A stretch of DNA of 64,000 nucleotides from Acidobacteriota bacterium (GTDB lineage Bacteria > Pseudomonadota > Alphaproteobacteria > Caulobacterales > Hyphomonadaceae). Below the pieces are notes generated by a model. That model was not told the DNA's origin, did not search any database, and was given only the letters and a program-made list of their open reading frames with translations. Every line of letters begins with the position of its first letter. Positions within the stretch are counted from its first letter, which is position 1. Location of the stretch: contig JADJRB010000001.1 of assembly GCA_016712445.1 (NCBI GenBank), positions 868,001 through 932,000 on the forward strand, given 5' to 3'. This document shows, in pieces, positions 57,373-64,000 of the stretch. A program made the translations under genes and the position numbers.

Positions 57373-59403
57373 CTACGGACACCCGCCCCAGTCGAACCGC
57401 CAGGCGCGGAAATGTACCGGGTCGCCATTTGAATAGTTCAGCGCATAGTAGGACGGGCTTTCGGTGAGGCAGGCGCCGAGGCGTTCGGCTTCGGCGCGCA
57501 GGCGCGCGGCAGTCTCCGTGATCGGCTCGTCGGCTTTGCGGTCTTCGAAGTTCAGGAGGTAGACGACCGGATAGGCCGCCGCATCTGCCGGCAGGTCGAG
57601 CGGCGTTTCCGGCGGGTGCGCATTCTGCGTGCCGAGCGTCAGGATGTAGGACGGCTCGGCATAGCCGAGCGCCAGCACACGCTCCGGGGCCGGAACATTG
57701 CAGAGCGCGCCCTCCCCCGGCACACCGCATACATCTTCCAGTGCGAGCCGCGCGGTTTCCGTCGGCTGCACCCAGACCTGTGAGGGCAGCATGAAGATAC
57801 GGATATGCCAGCCGAGCGCGACACTGGAGAGGATGGCGAGGCCGATGGCGACGGAGACATGCCGGCGCGCCAGTTCGACCAGCGCGAGGCCGGCAAGGAC
57901 GAAACCCGCCCACCAGAGAACGAGCGGATAGTCACGGTAAGGCGTCCAGGAAGCGAGCACTTCGCCCGCCGAGACGGTGCGGAAATCGCCCGCCGTCTCC
58001 GCCATGAACCAGGTTGTCACGCCCGGAAACGAGGCGGCCAGCAGCAAGCCTGCGCCGATGACGAAGAGCACCATGCCGAGCGCGTTCGAGACAGGCAGGC
58101 GTGCACCGTCCAGCAGGCGGGCAGCGCCATAACCGCACAACAGCCCGAACGCCGGATAGGCCGGCAGGATATAGTGGCTGAGCAAGGTCGGCATCAGCTC
58201 GAAGAAGGCATAGGTAAGCAGGCCCCAGGCGAGGATCAGGCGCAGGCCCTTGTCTTCATCAGAGAGCGGCGCCGTGTGCGTCGCCGGCGCGCGCCCGGCG
58301 AGCCAGACGGTGAGCGCGATGAACGCGAACGGCCAGGCCGGCAACAATTTCAGGGAACGGAGCGTTTCAGCCACGCTGCCCGGCGCGAAGGGCGGCACCA
58401 GGGACAGGACAAAGTTGAGCGCCAGCAGCAGCGCGAAGAGGCCGATCGCGGCGAGGCTGTAGCGGCGGAAGGGCGCCGAGCGAAATCCTCCAGGTCCGGC
58501 GACCTTGCGAAGCGAGGCCGCAAATCCCGCGATGACGAGCAGCGTCGCCGGAAAGAACCAGGCCGGAATGTGCGTCAGGTGATAGAACGGCCAGCCGCCA
58601 TGCCCCTCCGAGGCGCCGGTAAACTTGTCCTTCAGGTCCTTGCCGACCGCGCCTTCGATATATTGCCCGTTCGTCGCCGCCTGGATCCACAGGAACCAGG
58701 GCAGCACCATCGCCACGAACAGTGCCGGGCCCTTCCAGTCCGTGAGCGGACGCCACCAATTCGTTCGGGGCGCGCCGCGCGCGCGGTCCCAGGCCCAGGC
58801 GCCAAGACCGGCATAGGCGACGACCATCATCGTCACCGGCCCCTTGATCAGGAAGGACGCGCTGACGGTCAGCCAGACAAGCAAGGCCATCCGCCCCGGC
58901 TTCTCCGTGCCGAGATACAGCCGGCCCAGCGCGCCGATGCCGAGCGTCGTGAGGAAGACGAGCACGCCGTCCGTCTTCGAGATGTGCGCTTCGGACGTGA
59001 GCAGCAGCGTCGCGCCGAACATCGCGGCGCCGAGGAAAGCGGCGCGCCGACCGATCAGGGGGATGCCCGCCCAGAAACAGGCGAGCGTCGCGAAGGCCGC
59101 GCCCAGCCAGCTCGGCACCCGGTAGGTCCAGATCTGCTTCGCCTCAGGCCCGGTGAAGATCGCGGTCGAGGCCGCCTGCAGCCAGTGGATGCCCGCCGGC
59201 TTCTTGTTGCGCAGCTCGTCCTGGTACTGGATCAGGATGTAGTTGTTCTCCTCCAGCATCTCCTTGGAGGCCTGCGCGAAGCGGCTCTCGTCCCGGTCCA
59301 GCGCCGGCAGCAGGAAAACGCCCGGCGCCGCAGCGCCAAAGGTCAGCAGGAAGAGGATGATCCAGGCTTTCCAGCCGGTCGAGATACGGTCGAGAACGGT
59401 CAT
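57373..59403 (-). CDS. GT39-type (ArnT/PMT-like) glycosyltransferase
   Basis: The 676-residue integral membrane protein has about a dozen helices and the GT-C acidic motif DRDESRFAQASKEML (Asp36, Asp38, Glu39) in the first loop, then ELRNKKPAGIHWLQAAST. ArnT and related enzymes transfer a lipid-linked sugar to lipid A or protein. The facing GT2 gene encodes a candidate polyprenyl-phosphate sugar synthase that could supply its donor. The start ATG is at 59403. Confidence 0.9.
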   Translation of the reverse strand: MTVLDRISTGWKAWIILFLLTFGAAAPGVFLLPALDRDESRFAQASKEMLEENNYILIQYQDELRNKKPAGIHWLQAASTAIFTGPEAKQIWTYRVPSWLGAAFATLACFWAGIPLIGRRAAFLGAAMFGATLLLTSEAHISKTDGVLVFLTTLGIGALGRLYLGTEKPGRMALLVWLTVSASFLIKGPVTMMVVAYAGLGAWAWDRARGAPRTNWWRPLTDWKGPALFVAMVLPWFLWIQAATNGQYIEGAVGKDLKDKFTGASEGHGGWPFYHLTHIPAWFFPATLLVIAGFAASLRKVAGPGGFRSAPFRRYSLAAIGLFALLLALNFVLSLVPPFAPGSVAETLRSLKLLPAWPFAFIALTVWLAGRAPATHTAPLSDEDKGLRLILAWGLLTYAFFELMPTLLSHYILPAYPAFGLLCGYGAARLLDGARLPVSNALGMVLFVIGAGLLLAASFPGVTTWFMAETAGDFRTVSAGEVLASWTPYRDYPLVLWWAGFVLAGLALVELARRHVSVAIGLAILSSVALGWHIRIFMLPSQVWVQPTETARLALEDVCGVPGEGALCNVPAPERVLALGYAEPSYILTLGTQNAHPPETPLDLPADAAAYPVVYLLNFEDRKADEPITETAARLRAEAERLGACLTESPSYYALNYSNGDPVHFRAWRFDWGGCP

Positions 59404-59550
59404 GGCGGGCCATTTAGCGCAGCTTTGCCGGGGCGTCTTGCATAATTGGCCGAAGCCCGCCCCCGCCAAATGCGATGAGGCCCTCGATTTTGCGGTCGAT
59501 GCCCGGTATGACGCGCCGTTTATTGCCGTGCCCAGACAGGGATCAAGCCT

Positions 59551-60282
59551 TTGACCGACGCAGCCGAATTCTCCGTTGTCGTGCCCGTGCATAACGAGTC
59601 CGGCAATGTCGCCACCCTGGTCGGCGAGATCGCCGCCGCCCTCGACGGGCGCGCCTTCGAGATGGTGTTCGTGGACGACGCCTCAACCGACGACACCCGC
59701 GCGAAACTGATGGCCCTGAAGGCGCAGTACCCGATGCTGCGCGTGCTCGGCCACCGGTCGAATGCCGGCCAGAGCCGCGCCATCCGCTCCGGCATCCTCG
59801 CTGCCCGCGCGCCGGTCGTCGGCACGCTGGACGGTGACGGCCAGAACGACCCCGCCGACCTGCCGGACCTTTACCGCGCCCTGACCCGGGCCGATGCGCC
59901 GCACGGCTTGAAGATGGTGATGGGCCGCCGCGCCAGCCGCAAGGATTCGGCCTGGAAGAAATTCGGCAGCCGCTTCGCCAACAATATCCGTAGGCGGATG
60001 CTGCGCGACGACTGCGAAGAACCAGGCTGCGGCATCAACGTCATGGACCGCGCTGCCTATGTCATGCTGCCCTATTTCGATCACATGCACCGCTACATGC
60101 CGGCGCTGATGAAGGCCGAAGGCCACAATGTCGAGTTTCGAAACGTGAACCACCGCCCGCGCGGTGAGGGCAAGTCGAACTACACCAATTTCGGCCGCCT
60201 GCGCGATGCGCTGTCCGACCTGCGCGGCGTCATGTGGTTGATCCGCCGACGGAGGAACCCGGGCGGCGCGGACGAATTCTAG
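59551..60282 (+). CDS. GT2 glycosyltransferase (dolichol-phosphate mannose synthase-like)
   Basis: The 243-residue cytosolic transferase has VVVPVHNESGNVATL, MVFVDDASTDDT and the DXD-type LDGDGQNDPADLPDLYRAL, typical of the polyprenyl-phosphate sugar synthases. It has no C-terminal membrane helices. It starts with TTG at 59551 after an AGGGA site, since no nearby ATG precedes the first motif. It may load the donor for the divergent ArnT-like enzyme. Confidence 0.9.
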   Translation: MTDAAEFSVVVPVHNESGNVATLVGEIAAALDGRAFEMVFVDDASTDDTRAKLMALKAQYPMLRVLGHRSNAGQSRAIRSGILAARAPVVGTLDGDGQNDPADLPDLYRALTRADAPHGLKMVMGRRASRKDSAWKKFGSRFANNIRRRMLRDDCEEPGCGINVMDRAAYVMLPYFDHMHRYMPALMKAEGHNVEFRNVNHRPRGEGKSNYTNFGRLRDALSDLRGVMWLIRRRRNPGGADEF

Positions 60283-60295
60283 GAAGGCAATCCGG

Positions 60296-60856
60296 ATGAC
60301 GCTGACAGAACTCCTCGTGCCGACCTACCGGCAGATGCTGCAGGCTCTGGCGGGCTGGCTGAAGAAGGCTCAAGCGCAGACGCAAGACGCCGATGCACTG
60401 ATGTCCGCGCGGCTCGCGCCCGACATGTTCCCTCTCTCGACCCAGATCCGCTTCGCCTGCCGGCAGGCGTACGAAGGCGGCCACCGCCTGCGCCACGAAA
60501 CGATTCCGGCGGAGGTCGAAGCCTTGCAGGATGAAGGCCGCAATGGCGGCGAGCAGCCCGGCACAATGGCTCAGGCGCTCGCCCGTATCGACGAGACGCT
60601 CGCCTACCTTGCCAGCCTGCCTGACGATGCGCTCGACGGCGGCGCCGGCAAGCCGCTCGCGCTGGAATTGCCAATGGGCATCGCCTTCGATCTCGACGGC
60701 GACATCTACGCACGCGACTGGGCCCTGTCGCAGTTCTATTTCCATGTCATGACGGCCTACGCGATCCTGCGCCACAAGGGCATCGCCCTCGGCAAGGCAG
60801 ACTATGTCCAGCACATGTTCGCCTACCTGCGCCCGGGCACCGCCCCGGCCGGCTGA
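60296..60856 (+). CDS. DUF1993 family protein
   Basis: The 186-residue protein matches DUF1993: LLVPTYRQMLQALAGWLKKA, LAPDMFPLSTQIRFACRQAY, ALARIDETLAYLASLP and FYFHVMTAYAILRHKGIALG. The fold is a four-helix DinB-like bundle of unknown function. It follows the GT2 gene with 13 bases between. Confidence 0.87.
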   Translation: MTLTELLVPTYRQMLQALAGWLKKAQAQTQDADALMSARLAPDMFPLSTQIRFACRQAYEGGHRLRHETIPAEVEALQDEGRNGGEQPGTMAQALARIDETLAYLASLPDDALDGGAGKPLALELPMGIAFDLDGDIYARDWALSQFYFHVMTAYAILRHKGIALGKADYVQHMFAYLRPGTAPAG

Positions 60857-60864
60857 AGCGGCGG

Positions 60865-61476
60865 CTACTTCATCACTTCCTGAAGACAGGCCGCGATCGT
60901 GTCCGGCGTGTCCTGGTGGGTGAAGAAGGTCTTCAACTGCCAGTTCTCGTCCATCAGGTAGAGCAGGCTCGTATGGTCCATCGTGTAGGCGGCCATGCTG
61001 TCGGGCTGTTCGACGCGGGAATAATCCGCCTTGAATTCATCGGCGGCCGCGCGCACCTCGGCTTCGGTGCCGGTGAGCCCGATCAGCCCTGCCGGGAACG
61101 CCTTGTTGGCGACATATGTGGCGAGGGCCTCCGGCGTATCGCGTCCGGGGTCGACGCTGATCAGCAGGGTCTGCGGCGGCGTCATGCCTTCCGGCAGCTT
61201 GCGATAGGCGGCCGCCACGGTGGTCAGCGTCAGGGGGCAGACATCCGGGCAATAGGTGAAGCCAAAATAGATCAGCGTGGGCCGGCCCTTGAAGGTTTCC
61301 TCCGTGACGCGCCCGCCGGTACTGGCGACCAGCGAGATCGGCCCACCGATTTCCGGATAGGCGCGGCTGAGACAGCCGGACTGCGTGCCGCCAGAAGTTG
61401 GCGCAGCCGTGTCGGCGGCGGGACCACACGCAGAGAGCGCGGCGGCAGCGAAGAGGGCAAGGGCGGTCAGGCGCAT
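60865..61476 (-). CDS. SCO1/SenC family copper chaperone lipoprotein
   Basis: The 203-residue lipoprotein has a lipobox AALSAC (Cys17) and a thioredoxin fold with the copper ligands FTYCPDVCP (Cys76, Cys80) and a His in YTMDHTSLLYLMD (about 168). It delivers copper to, or reduces, the CuA site of cytochrome oxidase. It is divergent from regB, the arrangement found for senC beside reg/prr genes in other alphaproteobacteria. Confidence 0.93.
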   Translation of the reverse strand: MRLTALALFAAAALSACGPAADTAAPTSGGTQSGCLSRAYPEIGGPISLVASTGGRVTEETFKGRPTLIYFGFTYCPDVCPLTLTTVAAAYRKLPEGMTPPQTLLISVDPGRDTPEALATYVANKAFPAGLIGLTGTEAEVRAAADEFKADYSRVEQPDSMAAYTMDHTSLLYLMDENWQLKTFFTHQDTPDTIAACLQEVMK

Positions 61477-61538
61477 GCCGGCATAAGGCGCGAATCCTTC
61501 GCTTGGCGCAAGCGACAGCCTGCCGCATAAAGCGGCGC

Positions 61539-62906
61539 ATGGAAGAAGCGGCGCGCGATTCACGGTCCGGATTCGAGGATGCCATCTTCACGTTGGCGCC
61601 GGAAGGCCTCGGCTCGGCCCAGTCCGCCCTCGGCCGCACGCGCCTGCGCACCTTCATCACGCTGCGCTGGCTGGCGGTGGCCGGCCAGACGAGCGCGGTG
61701 CTGCTGGTCTATTTCGGGCTCGGCTTCCACCTGCCGCTCGCCGTATGCCTCGCGATCATCGCGGGCTCGGCCTGGCTCAACGTCTTCCTGTCCTTCGCGT
61801 TTCCCTCACAGCGCCTGACCCGAAGCTGGGAAGCTGCGCTGCAGCTCAGTTTCGACACGATCCAGCTGGCCTCGCTGATTGCGGTGACCGGCGGCCTGTC
61901 GAACCCCTTCCTCCTGCTGCTGCTCGCCCCAGTCACGGTGGCCGCGCTCAGCCTCAGCCTCGTGCGCGCAAGCATCATTGCCGTTCTGGCCCTCGCGCTG
62001 GCGGCGACGATGCCCTTTGCCAGCCTGCCCCTGCCCTGGCTGGAACAGACCGGCACACACCTGCCGATCCTGTTCCAATGGGGCCAGTTCGCAGCCCTCG
62101 CCGTGGGCACTGTGTTCTTCACCGTGTCGGCCGGGCGCGTCAGCCAGGACGAGGCGCGCCTCGTGCGTGCGCTCGATGCGGCCAGCGTCGTCATGGCGCG
62201 CGAGCAGAAACTCTCCGCCCTTGGCGCCATGTCGGCGATGACTGCGCATGAGCTCGGCACGCCGCTCGCCACGATCCACCTCGTCGCCAAGGAAATGGTG
62301 CGCGACCTCGCGCCCGACGATCCGCATGCCGAGGATATCCGCCTCATCGCCGAGCAGGCCGACCGCTGCCGGTCGATCCTCTCCGCCATCCGCGAAGCGC
62401 GTGATGCCGCCGACATCGTGCATGCCCGCATGCCGCTCGACGCGCTGGTCGAAGAAGCCGCCGCGCCCATGAAGGGCCTTGGCGTTGCAGTCATCGTGCA
62501 CGCGAGCCCGGGCGAAGGCGGCGCCGCGCGCCCGCCCGTGATCGAGCGCAGCCCGGAAATCCTGCACGCGCTCGGGGCCTTCATCGAGAACGCGGTCAGC
62601 TTTGCAGCCAGCAAGGTCGAAGCGACCGCCAGCTGGACCGGCGACCAGGTGATGATCACCATCGTTGACGATGGCCCCGGCTTCTCGGCCGAAATCATCC
62701 CCAAGCTGGGCGAGCCCTATATCTCCGACCGTTCCGAGGCCCGCCTCGGCGGCGGCGACATGGGCCTCGGCTTCTTCATCGCCAAGACGCTGATCGAGCG
62801 CACGGGCGGCCGCATCGCCTCGCGCAACCGCACGCCGCCTGCAACGGGCGCGGTCGTGCAGGCCGTCTGGCCGCTCGCCGCCCTCATCCCGCGAAGCTTG
62901 GACTAG
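61539..62906 (+). CDS. regB: Redox sensor histidine kinase RegB/PrrB-like
   Basis: The 455-residue kinase has six membrane helices (about residues 40-190), the quinone-binding heptapeptide GGLSNPF (118-124), His237 in AMTAHELGTPLATI as the phosphorylation site, the redox cysteine Cys277 in EQADRCRSIL, and ATPase motifs ENAVSFAAS, DDGPGFS and GGGDMGLGFFIAKTL. All known RegB control residues are kept. It should phosphorylate the downstream RegA under low oxygen or reduced conditions. The ATG at 61539 is used. Confidence 0.94.
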   Translation: MEEAARDSRSGFEDAIFTLAPEGLGSAQSALGRTRLRTFITLRWLAVAGQTSAVLLVYFGLGFHLPLAVCLAIIAGSAWLNVFLSFAFPSQRLTRSWEAALQLSFDTIQLASLIAVTGGLSNPFLLLLLAPVTVAALSLSLVRASIIAVLALALAATMPFASLPLPWLEQTGTHLPILFQWGQFAALAVGTVFFTVSAGRVSQDEARLVRALDAASVVMAREQKLSALGAMSAMTAHELGTPLATIHLVAKEMVRDLAPDDPHAEDIRLIAEQADRCRSILSAIREARDAADIVHARMPLDALVEEAAAPMKGLGVAVIVHASPGEGGAARPPVIERSPEILHALGAFIENAVSFAASKVEATASWTGDQVMITIVDDGPGFSAEIIPKLGEPYISDRSEARLGGGDMGLGFFIAKTLIERTGGRIASRNRTPPATGAVVQAVWPLAALIPRSLD

Positions 62907-62963
62907 GGCGGTGTTTGGCCCTATATTTGCGTTTGATAACGAATTGCGCTTAGGAACCGCCGC

Positions 62964-63536
62964 ATGGAACGTCCGGCCCCCGTGAATGTGCACCCAAGCC
63001 TCGAAGCCCTCGAGGACAAGACCTGTCTCGTCATGGACGATGACGGCCCCTTCGTGCAGCGCCTCGCCCGCGCGCTCGCCCAGCGTGGTTTTGTGGTGTC
63101 CGCCGTCTCGACGGTCGCCGAGGGCAAAGACATCGCCCGCCTGAACCCGCCCGCCTTCGCCGTGCTGGACCTGCGCCTCGAAGATGGCAGCGGGCTCGAC
63201 GTCGTCGAAGTGCTGCAGAAGTCCCGCCCCGAGGCCCGCGCGGTGATCCTGACCGGCTATGGCGCCATCGCGACCGCTGTGGCCGCCGTGAAGGCCGGCG
63301 CCGTGGACTACCTCTCCAAGCCGGCCGATGTGGAAGACATCATCCGCGCGCTGACGGCGACGCAGGACGAGCGCCCTGCCCCACCGGAAAACCCGATGTC
63401 GGCAGACCGGGTGCGCTGGGAACACATCCAGCGCGTCTATGAGCTCTGCAACCACAACGTCTCGGAAACGGCGCGCCGCCTCAACATGCACCGCCGCACA
63501 CTGCAACGCATCCTGGCGAAGCGCGCACCGCGCTGA
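62964..63536 (+). CDS. regA: Response regulator RegA/PrrA/ActR-like
   Basis: RegA is the global redox response regulator that pairs with RegB. The 190-residue protein has the receiver domain with acidic pocket VMDDDG (Asp25-27), phosphorylated Asp69 in AVLDLRLEDGSG, Thr97 (VILTGYG) and Lys119 (YLSKP), then the proline linker RPAPPENP and a Fis-type HTH (VSETARRLNMHRRTLQRIL). Its ATG lies 57 bases after the regB stop. Confidence 0.96.
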   Translation: MERPAPVNVHPSLEALEDKTCLVMDDDGPFVQRLARALAQRGFVVSAVSTVAEGKDIARLNPPAFAVLDLRLEDGSGLDVVEVLQKSRPEARAVILTGYGAIATAVAAVKAGAVDYLSKPADVEDIIRALTATQDERPAPPENPMSADRVRWEHIQRVYELCNHNVSETARRLNMHRRTLQRILAKRAPR

Positions 63537-63550
63537 GGAAGAACGCGACA

Positions 63551-63667
63551 CACCCCTCTCCCTTTGGAGAGGGGCAGGGGTGAGGGGGCGCTGCGTTCTC
63601 AGCGGTATCGACGCGAAAGGGCGTAACTCCCCCTCATCCCCAACCCCTTCTCCCAAGGGAGAAGGGG
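63551..63667. repeat. Paired palindromes between regA and the dehydrogenase gene
   Basis: CCCCTCTCC (63553-63561) pairs with GGAGAGGGG (63566-63574), and CCCCTTCTCCC (63644-63654) pairs with GGGAGAAGGGG (63657-63667). The flanks GGGGTGAGGGGG and CCCCCTCATCCCC are also inverted to each other, so the whole block is one large inverted arrangement. It may also terminate the two convergent transcripts. Confidence 0.7.
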
Positions 63668-63678
63668 CTTGAATGTTT

Positions 63679-64000
63679 CTACTCCTCCGCCTTCGGAACA
63701 TTCCGCCCGAAGTTCACCGAGGCCGAATCCTGCCCCGCGTCGATAATCGCCTTGCGGATGGTCCGCGCGCGGGTGAACTCGCGCATCAGCATGTCGCCGT
63801 CGCCCCAGCGAATGGCGCGTTGCAGGGCGGCGAGATCTTCAGAGAACCGGCCGAGACATTCCAGCACCGCCTCACGGTTGTTCAGGAACACGTCGCGCCA
63901 CATCACCGGATCGGAGGCCGCAATCCGTGTGAAGTCGCGAAATCCGCCTGCGGAATATTTCACGACTTCGCCCTGCTCCACGGTTTCCATGTCGAAGGCG
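63679..64000 (-). CDS. Prephenate/arogenate dehydrogenase, C-terminal part (cut by window edge)
   Basis: The visible part, about 107 residues, reads to a TAG at 63679. The helical C-terminal dehydrogenase signature YSAGGFRDFTRIAASDPVMW is clear, followed by WRDVFLNNREAVLECLGRF. The enzyme makes hydroxyphenylpyruvate or tyrosine in aromatic amino acid synthesis. The frame stays open to base 64000, so the start and NAD domain lie beyond the window. Confidence 0.88.
   Translation of the reverse strand, partial: AFDMETVEQGEVVKYSAGGFRDFTRIAASDPVMWRDVFLNNREAVLECLGRFSEDLAALQRAIRWGDGDMLMREFTRARTIRKAIIDAGQDSASVNFGRNVPKAEE

Overview
The window is a compact, GC-rich chromosomal segment of an alphaproteobacterium. 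The best guess is Hyphomonadaceae (Hyphomonas-like) or a close Caulobacterales relative. This rests on the RegB/RegA pair beside SCO1/SenC, an IalB-domain protein, tandem DUF465 genes, a ChrR-type ECF sigma/anti-sigma pair, a CtrA-like box and many short-gap gene pairs. The assignment is inferred from gene content only. No rRNA, tRNA, CRISPR, transposase or phage gene was seen.

Left part (1-23200): a SdpI-like membrane protein; hrcA-grpE; a convergent lipoprotein and sterol-desaturase pair; and dnaK behind a good RpoH-type promoter, without dnaJ. Then come a quinone reductase/DUF1801 pair, an isoaspartyl peptidase, a SPOUT methyltransferase, an ECF sigma factor with a ChrR-like anti-sigma that lacks its zinc ligands, IalB, a PlsC-like acyltransferase, an OmpA lipoprotein, rlmN, a GGDEF-EAL protein, a PadR regulator with a perfect inverted-repeat operator, small accessory genes, and a divergent HxlR/SDR pair.

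Accessory part (about 23200-29250): a TPP riboswitch is followed by a lower-GC membrane PH-domain gene that separates it from thiC. Downstream of thiC lies a lower-GC anti-phage island. It holds a CD-NTase (cGAS/DncV-like) and an E2-like protein with a SEC-C zinc tail on the plus strand, and a divergent Cap15-like (2TM plus beta-barrel) effector on the minus strand. A 9-bp perfect inverted repeat sits between the divergent genes. This fits a short type II CBASS. The right border abuts a short coding-like remnant, a 31-bp perfect palindrome, several copies of an intergenic palindromic repeat and a hairpin-rich stretch that may be an unassigned RNA.

Middle and right (29250-64000): a SnoaL-like lipoprotein, a YkgJ-type protein, two DUF465 genes with a 45-residue membrane microprotein, HMG-CoA lyase and enoyl-CoA hydratase, hisI, a lactonase-like MBL lipoprotein, a DUF389 protein, an acyl-CoA dehydrogenase, a membrane protein with a long acidic tail preceded by TTAAC half sites, a 793-residue membrane protein of unknown family, a TonB receptor, assorted enzymes, MGMT, glyoxalase I, MAPEG, hpt, a zinc-ribbon protein, ftsE-ftsX-plsC and a DNA glycosylase, an HNH endonuclease, two glycosyltransferases, and SCO1-regB-regA. 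The window ends inside a prephenate dehydrogenase-like gene. Only two gene-free stretches exceed about 300 bases: 4238-4585 (dnaK promoter) and 28389-29249 (repeats and the possible RNA).
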